Below, one piece after another: positions 1 to 5,958 of a DNA stretch of 5,958 bases; position 1 is the first letter of the stretch; every line of letters starts with the position of its first letter. The DNA comes from Bacteroidota bacterium. Its GTDB lineage: Bacteria > Bacteroidota > Bacteroidia > UKL13-3. The position numbers and the translations under genes are program-made. The notes beneath the pieces were generated by a model. That model was not told the origin of the DNA and made no database searches. It saw only the letters and a program-made list of their open reading frames with translations. The DNA is taken from positions 1-5,958 of the forward strand of contig CANHJJ010000127.1 of assembly GCA_947460565.1 (NCBI GenBank), in the 5' to 3' direction.

Positions 1-122
1 ACTTGCATAAGTTGCTCCTTACGTATAATACCCTCATCCGATTGTATATCAAACAAATCTTTTAAGCTATCAAAATGGTTAGCTAAAAAATTGAGTATGG
101 TTTTTGGTTCTGCTTTTAACAT
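1..122 (-). CDS. Partial unknown protein downstream of the SMC-like ATPase (N-terminus only)
   Basis: The minus strand has an ATG at 122-120 that opens a frame running off the window edge, giving about 40 residues that begin MLKAEPKTILNFLANHF and continue DSLKDLFDIQSDEGI. An in-frame TAG at 140-138 lies six codons upstream, and no ATG, GTG or TTG falls between them, so this start is well bounded. The gap to the stop codon of the ATPase gene is 11 bases, which makes co-transcription and probably translational coupling likely. There is no Shine-Dalgarno sequence. The visible part is amphipathic and probably helical, with no signal peptide or membrane segment. It could be the start of a winged-helix or kleisin-like subunit that partners the SMC-like ATPase, but that is inferred from gene order. 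I do not recognise the family, and most of the protein is missing. Confidence 0.6.
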   Translation of the reverse strand, partial: MLKAEPKTILNFLANHFDSLKDLFDIQSDEGIIRKEQLMQ

Positions 123-133
123 ATCTAAACGTA

Positions 134-2788
134 TTATCTAACAGCCACACTATTTGTTTCACCATACATCGCATTCACTTTCTCATTCACGTTTATCTTG
201 CCTGCATTTGGATAGATAAAGTAATACTTACCAAATCCTGCCACCGCGTCAGGGGCCGCAAAAATAGGTATGAAATAATGCTCTCTACAAAACCTCACCA
301 ATTCAGGTCGATTCTGCTTATCAATCGTTGCCACCTCATCTATAAACAACACAATTCTATTCTCGTCATCTGCAATGGCCAAACGATTGATGATGTTCAT
401 CACAATCATCAAACGAATCATCTTATCCGTTCCATCACTTTCTATCTGCTCATTCAAATCCACTGGCTTGGTTGAACCCTTGCGAGTCAAATGAAGGGTA
501 ATATCAAACAAGTTTTCAAAATCTATTTTCTTACCACTTTCCAAATAAGCGTCAAGAATTTTCAAGTTTTCTGAATGGTCAAACTCAAACATCAATTGGC
601 CTTTCACCTGCTGAATTTGGCTGATTTTCTTCACCTCTTCAACTAGTTTTTTATTATCTACTAACTCAATGGTTAAGCTTTCAATATCAGAAATACGGCT
701 TTGTGATAGTTTATGGTTGAACTTATTATTTATAAATTCTTTAAACTCATCATAACGTTTCAACAAGGTGTAGGCTGGGTTTGCAAACTGTGTGCTGATA
801 CTCTCCAAAAGTGATTGAATGCTTCGTTCTTTATCATCAATCAAAGCAATCTCTTCTTCAACATATCTGATAAAATCTTGCTCATCTGCAAAAGTCGATT
901 GTAGTTTATCCCTCAACTTTTCAAACAAATTGTCTTTGTTGATTTTTAAGGTAAACCTATCATTTTGGTTCAGCTTGATTTTGTTGTAAAGCAAATCCAA
1001 ATCTTCAGTGCTTTCAAAGTCTTCATCAGCAACCAAACCTAGAGATTCAAGTTCTCGTTTGAAGTCTTGCAACTGAGCAATCCTATCTCCACGTTTCTTT
1101 ATCTCATCATTTATCTCGTTCAACTCATTTGATTTTTGCGCAATCTTTTTATTGATGGCTTTCAACTCGTTTTCAAACTGCTCTTTTTGGGTATTGATTT
1201 CAGTGATTATACCTTTCAATTTCTCAATGTTTTTAAGAAGAGAAGGCTTGCTTTTTATCTTTTGTAGTTTGATTTTAATAGTCTCAATCTCATTCAATAT
1301 TACTTGCAAGTCGGACTGAGATTTCTCCATGTCTTTTACCGTGTCAAGCAATTGCTCTTGACTTTTTAATTCAGCCTTGGCTTGTTCTAATTTTTCTTTT
1401 ATCTCTTCAATACTTTCAAAGTCTTTTTGAACAATATTTTTTGAGATGTCAATCTCTCCATCAAATATTTTTAAGGTATCACTAATCTTGTGAATGGCTT
1501 TTTTCACCTGCTTGCCTGGCAATGCCTTCACTTGCTCACTTAATATGGCATTTAACAGCTTCCTATTATCCTTGTTACCACTAATTTTGTTGATCAACAA
1601 ATCACTGTAATTCTTGATTTGATTCTCGAAATTTTGAACCTGGTTTTTCAAACTCATTACCCTGTATTCAATCTGGTTTGATTTCAGTTTTTGAATATCA
1701 ATCATGGTAAGTCTGCTCTCTATTTCTTTCCTTTTTTTATCAAAATTGGCAAGACTTTCATTCAGTATTTTTTCTGGCTCAAAAGAGCTGATGGCAAATA
1801 ACTCGGCTTCTTTTTCATTTAGCTTTTCTGCCTCGTGCTGTATTTCGGCAACCTTCCCTCCTATTTTTCTATCTAAATCAGATTTCTTAGGGTTTAAATC
1901 TTCATTTATTTCAGTATGTATTTTAGCTCTTGATTGGGTTTTATCAACCAATTGGCCTTGCAAACTTGGCAATGTATGCTCATAGTTTTGCGTAAAAGCA
2001 GCATACAATTGACTTATAATTTTGTTCTTAGCCGAATATTGACTTACGATTTCTCTAAAATCATCAAACTCGTTTTTAACAGATCTTAAATTACGAATCT
2101 CATTGTTGATTTTACGTAAATCATAGATGTCTTTTTTGTTTTTCTGGCTAAAGTTCAGAACCTCATTTTCTCTATTATCAGCAATGATTAAAGCCTCTTT
2201 CAGGTTTTTATTTGTGATCAATTTTGTATTGATAAGGTACCTGTAAATTTTAGAGAAATTATTACTCAATCCATCACTTTTCACGTTATCGTCAAGCCAA
2301 ACAACTCCATTATTTCTTCTGCCACGTTGGTAAACAAAATTAAACACCTCTCTCTTGTCTTTGAAGGCCTCCAATTCAATACCTTCTTTGGCTAAATTGG
2401 CTTGCACCTCGTCAAATTTCATTAATCGCTTTTCAGCATCTACGAAATGACTTTCCTTATAGTCACTTGGGTATTTGTAATACTCTAAATTACCTTCACC
2501 ATCGCGCTTTAATAGGATACAGTAGTAAGATTTTTTAAAGATTTCAAAAACGATATAACTTTGATTTGGATTTGGAAAATAATGGTGGATAGTGTCTTTG
2601 TCTCCTCTTCTATTTCCAGAGAAAGTCATCTTGTTTCCATCAATGATAAAAAGGAAATTAAGCGCATATATTAAAGTTGATTTACCAATGTTATTGGGTC
2701 CAACCAGCTGAAGACTATCGCAATCATTAAAGCGAATTTCAGCCTTACCATAAACTTTAGAATTAATAATTGTGAGTGATGTAAGCAT
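134..2788 (-). CDS. SMC/Rad50-like coiled-coil ATPase, 884 aa, possible defence or DNA-maintenance protein
   Basis: Predicted cytoplasmic ABC-type ATPase of the SMC/Rad50/RecN class, whose members act on DNA as dimers. The N-terminal half-head has Walker A GPNNIGKST at residues 30-38 and a likely Q-loop at Q154 in YQRGRRNN. Charged heptad-like coiled coil covers roughly 215-400 and 455-580. A short non-coil segment at about 409-447, containing LLNAILSEQVKALPGK, sits between them and could be a small hinge. A mixed helical part spans 585-730. The C-terminal half-head has a signature-like segment ESDGTDKM at 783-790 and Walker B RIVLFIDEVATID at 811-823, with catalytic E818. The usual LSGG is not present, and the switch region reads PIFAAPDA (841-848) without an obvious histidine. 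The protein is shorter than typical SMC, MukB or JetC proteins of about 1,100 residues or more. The ATG is firm: an in-frame TAG lies three codons upstream. The class is secure; the biological role is not. Confidence 0.88.
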   Translation of the reverse strand: MLTSLTIINSKVYGKAEIRFNDCDSLQLVGPNNIGKSTLIYALNFLFIIDGNKMTFSGNRRGDKDTIHHYFPNPNQSYIVFEIFKKSYYCILLKRDGEGNLEYYKYPSDYKESHFVDAEKRLMKFDEVQANLAKEGIELEAFKDKREVFNFVYQRGRRNNGVVWLDDNVKSDGLSNNFSKIYRYLINTKLITNKNLKEALIIADNRENEVLNFSQKNKKDIYDLRKINNEIRNLRSVKNEFDDFREIVSQYSAKNKIISQLYAAFTQNYEHTLPSLQGQLVDKTQSRAKIHTEINEDLNPKKSDLDRKIGGKVAEIQHEAEKLNEKEAELFAISSFEPEKILNESLANFDKKRKEIESRLTMIDIQKLKSNQIEYRVMSLKNQVQNFENQIKNYSDLLINKISGNKDNRKLLNAILSEQVKALPGKQVKKAIHKISDTLKIFDGEIDISKNIVQKDFESIEEIKEKLEQAKAELKSQEQLLDTVKDMEKSQSDLQVILNEIETIKIKLQKIKSKPSLLKNIEKLKGIITEINTQKEQFENELKAINKKIAQKSNELNEINDEIKKRGDRIAQLQDFKRELESLGLVADEDFESTEDLDLLYNKIKLNQNDRFTLKINKDNLFEKLRDKLQSTFADEQDFIRYVEEEIALIDDKERSIQSLLESISTQFANPAYTLLKRYDEFKEFINNKFNHKLSQSRISDIESLTIELVDNKKLVEEVKKISQIQQVKGQLMFEFDHSENLKILDAYLESGKKIDFENLFDITLHLTRKGSTKPVDLNEQIESDGTDKMIRLMIVMNIINRLAIADDENRIVLFIDEVATIDKQNRPELVRFCREHYFIPIFAAPDAVAGFGKYYFIYPNAGKINVNEKVNAMYGETNSVAVR

Positions 2789-2854
2789 GTATTTCTATTC
2801 AAATAAAAAGGCAAAATAACATGCACCTATTAGAAGAAACTAACACATAATTCA

Positions 2855-2862
2855 CAAAACTA
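2855..2862 (-). promoter_or_regulatory. Candidate Bacteroidota -7 promoter element for the SMC-like gene
   Basis: The minus strand reads TAGTTTTG, an exact match to the Bacteroidota primary sigma factor -7 consensus TAxxTTTG, ending 66 bases upstream of the ATPase start. No clear TTG/TTTG -33 element is found at the expected 17-22 base spacing, and such matches arise easily in AT-rich DNA. The 194-base gap after the carbonic anhydrase gene makes a separate promoter for the ATPase plausible. Confidence 0.3.
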
Positions 2863-2915
2863 ATTAAGAAACACTTATCTCATTAATAATAAATAACAAT
2901 AAGATAAAATGTGTA

Positions 2916-2941
2916 CAATTATTTTGTTTGGCAAAATATTG
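2916..2941. repeat. Imperfect AT-rich inverted repeat between the carbonic anhydrase and ATPase genes
   Basis: On the minus strand, arm CAATATTTTG (2941-2932) can pair with CAAAATAATTG (2926-2916). This gives a 10-bp stem with one bulged A and a five-base loop CCAAA. It begins 42 bases past the carbonic anhydrase stop codon. The stem is weak, with only two G-C pairs, and no T-run follows it, so it does not look like a good intrinsic terminator. It could be a weak transcript end, an operator, or chance. Confidence 0.3.
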
Positions 2942-2982
2942 TTCAAAATCTAATTGAATAATGCTCTAATTTTTATAACATA

Positions 2983-3633
2983 CTAATCTTCAACACCATC
3001 ATCACTAAACTCAAATCGGTACATTTCAGGTAGAGAAGAATTGGAATCTAGTGCAATTAAGTCCTTCATGATTCCATTTTCCAAGCTATATACACTTCCA
3101 TGCAAAACTGGACCATTTTGATTAGCCCAAGCCCTCTGAATGATGGAGGTTTTCGCAAGATTATATACTTGTTCTACAATATTAAGTTCAACCAATCTAT
3201 CTGTTCTTTTTTCATTATCAACTATTGAATCTAATTCATCTGAATGAATTCGATAAACATCTTTAATATTTCTCAACCATTTATTCAGTAAACCAAAGTG
3301 AGTATTGGTCATAGCTGCCTTCACGCCCCCACATCCATAATGACCTGAAACAATAATGTGCTTAACTTTAAGTACTTCTACAGCATACTTTAAAACACTT
3401 AATAAATTCAAATCGGTATTAACAACCAAGTTAGCCACATTACGATGAACAAAAATTTCGCCTGGCTGGGTATTTGTTACTTCATTTGCCGGCACTCTGC
3501 TGTCGGAGCATCCAATCCAAAGGAATTGAGGGGTTTGAATATGTGCTAAACGATTAAAATAATCTGGATCAAGCTCAATTCGCTCTTTAGCCCAAGCCTT
3601 GTTTTGCAATAAAAGTTTTTCGTATTCGTTCAT
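2983..3633 (-). CDS. can: Beta-class carbonic anhydrase, type II (Can-like), 216 aa
   Basis: Cytoplasmic zinc enzyme interconverting CO2 and bicarbonate. The zinc ligands are all present: C42 and D44 in CSDSRVP (D44 pairing with R46 as the dyad), and H98 and C101 in SGHYGCGG. The match to E. coli Can runs over nearly the whole length, including HRNVANLV (63-70), LNKWL, ELNIVEQVYNLA (149-160) and a conserved HGSVYSLENG region (178-187), and the zinc-ligand numbering is the same. W39, R64 and Y182 correspond to the Trp-Arg-Tyr bicarbonate allosteric pocket of H. influenzae/E. coli type II enzymes, so the activity is probably pH-dependent and bicarbonate-inhibited. There is no signal peptide. 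An in-frame TAA immediately before the ATG fixes the start. The gene begins five bases after the SulP stop and is therefore very probably co-expressed with the transporter, supplying or consuming its bicarbonate. No active-site residue is missing. Confidence 0.96.
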   Translation of the reverse strand: MNEYEKLLLQNKAWAKERIELDPDYFNRLAHIQTPQFLWIGCSDSRVPANEVTNTQPGEIFVHRNVANLVVNTDLNLLSVLKYAVEVLKVKHIIVSGHYGCGGVKAAMTNTHFGLLNKWLRNIKDVYRIHSDELDSIVDNEKRTDRLVELNIVEQVYNLAKTSIIQRAWANQNGPVLHGSVYSLENGIMKDLIALDSNSSLPEMYRFEFSDDGVED

Positions 3634-3638
3634 TTAAA

Positions 3639-5204
3639 TTAAGGATTTATTCTAAAGTAAGGATTTAAACTAGACGTTGATTTTTTCTTGTCAATAATGA
3701 TAGATTTATGGGACGCTGACTCACTAAAATCATCTAATAGTTCAATAATATCATAATCAATATAACTGGCACCAGTTCCATCAATCAACAAATAACTATC
3801 ATTAGGCATTTTCTCGAATTCATTTCTTAGAAAAGCCTTGTTAAGAAAGGACACATTACCCTTTAGTTTTATTAAATAATTAGTATTGTCTTGAGTTATT
3901 GAAATCGATTGCTTAAAACTTGATTTTACAATAAAAAAGAAGGAAACCATTAAGCCAATGCCAACACCTACTAACAAATCTGAGAAAACTATAGCCACAA
4001 TAGTTGCCATGAAAGGTAAAAATTGATCTAATCCAGCATTAAACTGTTCCTTATATAATAGGGGTTTGGTTAATTTATATCCCACAAAAATCAGTAAAAC
4101 AGCCAAAGCAGATAAAGGAATTTCATTTAGTATTTCGGGGAATATTATCACGCAAATGGCAAGTAAAAATCCATGTAATATCGCTGATAATTTTGTTTTA
4201 TTACCTGCAACTATATTAGCACTACTTCTAACGATAACTGCCGTAATTGGCAATCCACCTAATAAGGCTGATACCATATTTCCGGAACCTTGAGCAATGA
4301 GTTCTTTACTAGTAGGTGTAATTCTCTTTGCAGTATCTAATTTATCGGTTGCTTCAATACTTAATAATGTTTCTAAACTTGCTACTAAAGCTATTTTTAT
4401 TGCAATGGCATACACCAAAACATTTCCCAATTGGGTGAAATCTGGAAAATTAAAATTTGATAAATTATGCATATTTGGAATTTGTACCAAATGCTCATTT
4501 TCCAATTTATAGTTTGGTAAATAACTGGAAAGTATTAAATTAATTAATGTTCCGACCAAAATAGCTATTAGAGAAACAGGGAAAATTTTAAAAATCGAAA
4601 GTCGCTTTATAAAAGATTTTTCGCCAGCAAATAATATTAAAAAAGTCACCAAGGCAATGATTACAGCACCCACTGTAAAGTGACCTGTTAACTCCAATAA
4701 TTCGGAGAAGGTATTGTGATTATCATTTTGTAAAAAGCTTTCATCTCCTTCGAAATCCTTATCGTAGCCCAAGGCATGCGGCAATTGCTTAAATATCAAA
4801 ATTAAACCAATGGCCGACAACATACCTTTAATAACTGAGGCTGGAATAAAATTACCTACGATACCAGCACCAAAAAAACCAAAAGCTATTTGTAAAACTC
4901 CTGCTATCAACAATGCTACAAGAAATATTTCAAAGGCACCTAATTGCTGAATGGAAGATAATACGACTACAGTTAATCCTGCTGCTGGTCCGCTAACACT
5001 AGTGTGGCTTCCACTAATAGCCCCTACAATAATGCCACCAATTATACCAGCAATAAGTCCACTTAAAATTGGGGCTCCTGATGCCAAAGCAATACCCAAA
5101 CAAAGTGGCAATGCAACAAAAAAAACTACCAATGAGGCCGAAATATCTGAAAAAAGACTATTCTTTTGTACCATCCACTTAAATAAATTAAAAATAACTG
5201 GCAC
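3639..5204 (-). CDS. SulP-family inorganic anion transporter with short C-terminal STAS domain (probable bicarbonate transporter)
   Basis: Inner-membrane transporter of the SulP/SLC26 family. Hydrophobic segments fill residues 22-428 (for example 22-40, 48-66, 92-112, 176-194, 206-228, 262-282, 340-358, 364-378 and 395-428). Family landmarks include FVALPLCLGIALASG (29-43), VSGPAAGLTVVV (70-81), SLETLLSIEATDKLD (276-290) and ELIAQGSGNMVSALLGGLP (301-319) followed by ITAVIVRSSANI. A cytoplasmic STAS-like domain occupies about 438-521. Its core YLLIDGTGASYIDYDIIELL has DYD where many STAS domains carry the phosphorylatable D-S/T-SG. The immediately downstream carbonic anhydrase gene (five-base gap) argues for HCO3- as substrate, as in BicA and SulP-carbonic anhydrase fusions; sulfate cannot be excluded from sequence. 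The frame opens with GTG at 5204-5202, and an ATG at codon 11 (5174-5172) is a realistic alternative start. A stop at 5231-5229 prevents much extension. Confidence 0.94.
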   Translation of the reverse strand: MPVIFNLFKWMVQKNSLFSDISASLVVFFVALPLCLGIALASGAPILSGLIAGIIGGIIVGAISGSHTSVSGPAAGLTVVVLSSIQQLGAFEIFLVALLIAGVLQIAFGFFGAGIVGNFIPASVIKGMLSAIGLILIFKQLPHALGYDKDFEGDESFLQNDNHNTFSELLELTGHFTVGAVIIALVTFLILFAGEKSFIKRLSIFKIFPVSLIAILVGTLINLILSSYLPNYKLENEHLVQIPNMHNLSNFNFPDFTQLGNVLVYAIAIKIALVASLETLLSIEATDKLDTAKRITPTSKELIAQGSGNMVSALLGGLPITAVIVRSSANIVAGNKTKLSAILHGFLLAICVIIFPEILNEIPLSALAVLLIFVGYKLTKPLLYKEQFNAGLDQFLPFMATIVAIVFSDLLVGVGIGLMVSFFFIVKSSFKQSISITQDNTNYLIKLKGNVSFLNKAFLRNEFEKMPNDSYLLIDGTGASYIDYDIIELLDDFSESASHKSIIIDKKKSTSSLNPYFRINP

Positions 5205-5275
5205 AAGATTAAAAAAAATAACTATAAATTAATTCTTTTTTAACTTACAATGATTCAATTGCTATTAAACAGTTA

Positions 5276-5289
5276 TTTAAATATTTAAA
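5276..5289. repeat. Perfect 14-bp palindrome upstream of the SulP gene
   Basis: TTTAAATATTTAAA is perfectly self-complementary and lies about 72 bases upstream of the GTG start of the transporter gene. It could be an operator for a dimeric regulator. It contains no G or C, so chance occurrence in this AT-rich spacer is a serious alternative. Confidence 0.3.
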
Positions 5290-5472
5290 ACTTAAATCCC
5301 TCCCAAATTAATGAGTCGTAATCTAGTTTTCATAAATTCAAGTTTATACACATTTAGTTTCAACTCATATTCAATCTATCCAATCCAATATTTTGTTCAG
5401 TATTCATGCCATAATCATAACCAGGATTTAGAATACGGCAGATAAAGATTACTTGCCTCAATTCTGAATTTA

Positions 5473-5480
5473 CAAAGCTA
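5473..5480 (-). promoter_or_regulatory. Candidate Bacteroidota -7 promoter element upstream of the SulP operon
   Basis: The minus strand reads TAGCTTTG, an exact match to TAxxTTTG. A T-rich TTTT (5504-5501) sits 20 bases further upstream, where a TTTG -33 element would be expected, so the upstream half is imperfect. If used, it would leave a leader of roughly 260 bases before the SulP start. That is long, so the call is tentative. Confidence 0.25.
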
Positions 5481-5547
5481 AATTAAATGAGTAGGGTTCT
5501 AAAATAAACTGAAATTATAGGATCATTACTTCGTCAATACATTCCTT

Positions 5548-5958
5548 TTAAAAAAGCCTAATTCCACTTGCCCATTGCAATTGAACCTTGGCTTTTGCGT
5601 ATTTGCTTTTTATTTCAGCTTGCTTTATTTGGGCATCAATTAAGCTACGCTCGCGAGTATTCACCAAAAAAAGTGAGCTTTCACCATTTTCGAACCTGGT
5701 TTGTTCTGCATCGCGAAGTGCAGTAGCATTTTTAACTAAAACTTCTTGAATACTTATTAGCTGTTCAAGGTTTAGTAAATTATTATAGTTTGTAAAAACT
5801 TCATTAACCAATTCTCGCTTTGTTAATTGGGCTTCAAAATCAATACTTTTAAGTTTTAAATTGGCTTGTTGCAGTTTTCCTCTTTCTTTTCTTAAAAACA
5901 AACTGCTGTAAAAACTTGCACCAAACTTATACTGTCTGTTAAAAATATTGTTCACATC
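5548..5958 (-). CDS. TolC-family outer-membrane efflux protein, C-terminal part (5' end outside window)
   Basis: The frame is open from the window edge to a TAA at 5550-5548, giving 136 residues with no stop. The apparent GTG near the edge (5955-5953) is an internal valine codon rather than a real start. The segment KFGASFYSSLFLRKERGKL followed by QQANLKLKS matches the strand-to-helix transition of the second OEP repeat of TolC-like proteins. A long helix with NYNNLLNLEQLISIQEVLV follows. The segment RFENGESSLFLVNTRERSL corresponds to the family's conserved YxxG-x-(S/A)-x-x-x-(V/L)-(L/I) followed by the R/L-rich helix pattern. The protein ends GIRLF, a short C-terminus. TolC homologues form a trimeric outer-membrane and periplasmic channel that pairs with membrane-fusion and inner-membrane pump proteins, which would be expected further right. 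The 343-base gap to the SulP gene suggests a separate transcription unit. Confidence 0.85.
   Translation of the reverse strand, partial: DVNNIFNRQYKFGASFYSSLFLRKERGKLQQANLKLKSIDFEAQLTKRELVNEVFTNYNNLLNLEQLISIQEVLVKNATALRDAEQTRFENGESSLFLVNTRERSLIDAQIKQAEIKSKYAKAKVQLQWASGIRLF

Larger units (their letters stand above)
5205..5547. other. 343-base AT-rich intergenic region, no supported gene
   Basis: This gap separates the efflux gene from the SulP gene. No RNA gene and no strong terminator hairpin is seen after the efflux stop codon. It holds a possible -7 element (5473-5480), a 14-bp palindrome (5276-5289), a quasi-repetitive GGATT/TTGAA-rich stretch at about 5360-5407, and a weak pair TTGTAA / TATAGT (5250-5245 and 5226-5221, minus strand, 18-base spacing) just upstream of the SulP start. 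A 40-codon open frame (5482-5360, minus) has an ATG only 16 codons from its end and is not called as a gene. The SulP promoter must lie here if the gene is not read through from the efflux operon. Confidence 0.6.

Noticed and set aside
104..475. Plus-strand open frame of 123 codons
   Set aside because: It lies antisense inside the ATPase C-terminal head, which carries clear Walker B and signature-like motifs. The plus-strand translation is low-quality (rich in H, I, C) with no recognisable domain.
1704..1985. Plus-strand open frame of 93 codons
   Set aside because: It is antisense to the coiled-coil part of the ATPase. The serine/phenylalanine-rich translation is what lysine/glutamate-rich coiled coil gives on the opposite strand.
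134..2788. Assignment of the ATPase as Wadjet JetC or MukB
   Set aside because: The protein is shorter, the signature differs, and jetA/jetB- or mukE/mukF-like genes do not precede it. With the partner gene cut off, a named system cannot be supported.
4066..5232. Three plus-strand open frames (4066-4293, 4297-4512, 4951-5232)
   Set aside because: All are antisense to the SulP transporter, whose family motifs run continuously through these positions on the minus strand. None has domain similarity that I recognise.
5291..5310. GGGAGGG on the minus strand resembling a strong Shine-Dalgarno sequence
   Set aside because: No start codon follows within usable distance, and the next bases are rich in TAA stops. 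The genes in this window show no Shine-Dalgarno sequences.
5514..5537. TTGACG and TATAAT just after the efflux gene stop codon (minus strand), resembling a sigma-70 promoter
   Set aside because: The spacing is only 12 bases instead of about 17, and Bacteroidota use a different promoter consensus.

Overview
The window reads as a chromosomal segment of a Bacteroidota bacterium, probably of the Cytophagia/Flavobacteriia type. This is inferred from AT-rich DNA, starts without Shine-Dalgarno sequences, two matches to the Bacteroidota -7 element TAxxTTTG, and a SulP transporter paired with a Can-type carbonic anhydrase. All genes that can be supported lie on the minus strand, so transcription runs from high to low coordinates.

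From right to left, 5548-5958 is the C-terminal part of a TolC-family outer-membrane efflux protein cut by the window edge. A 343-base AT-rich gap (5205-5547) follows, with no convincing gene. Next comes a tight two-gene operon: a SulP-family anion transporter (3639-5204) and, five bases further on, a type II beta-carbonic anhydrase (2983-3633). Together they look like a bicarbonate uptake and interconversion module: SulP brings HCO3- (or a related anion) across the inner membrane and the cytoplasmic enzyme equilibrates it with CO2.

After a 194-base gap carrying an imperfect hairpin and a possible promoter, a second unit begins. It starts with an 884-residue SMC/Rad50-like ATPase (134-2788) that has Walker A, Q-loop and Walker B motifs and long coiled coils around a short middle domain. 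Its ABC signature is atypical and the switch histidine is not obvious. Eleven bases downstream a second gene starts (1-122) and leaves the window after about 40 codons. The two genes are almost certainly co-transcribed.

The ATPase plus its truncated partner is the part of the window most likely to be an uncharacterised system, either anti-plasmid/anti-phage defence or DNA maintenance. The order does not match canonical Wadjet, where jetA and jetB precede the SMC gene jetC: here the SMC gene comes first and is preceded by metabolic genes. No nuclease, toxin or mobile element is visible, so a defence role is a hypothesis only. No tRNA, rRNA, CRISPR array, insertion sequence or strong intrinsic terminator was found.
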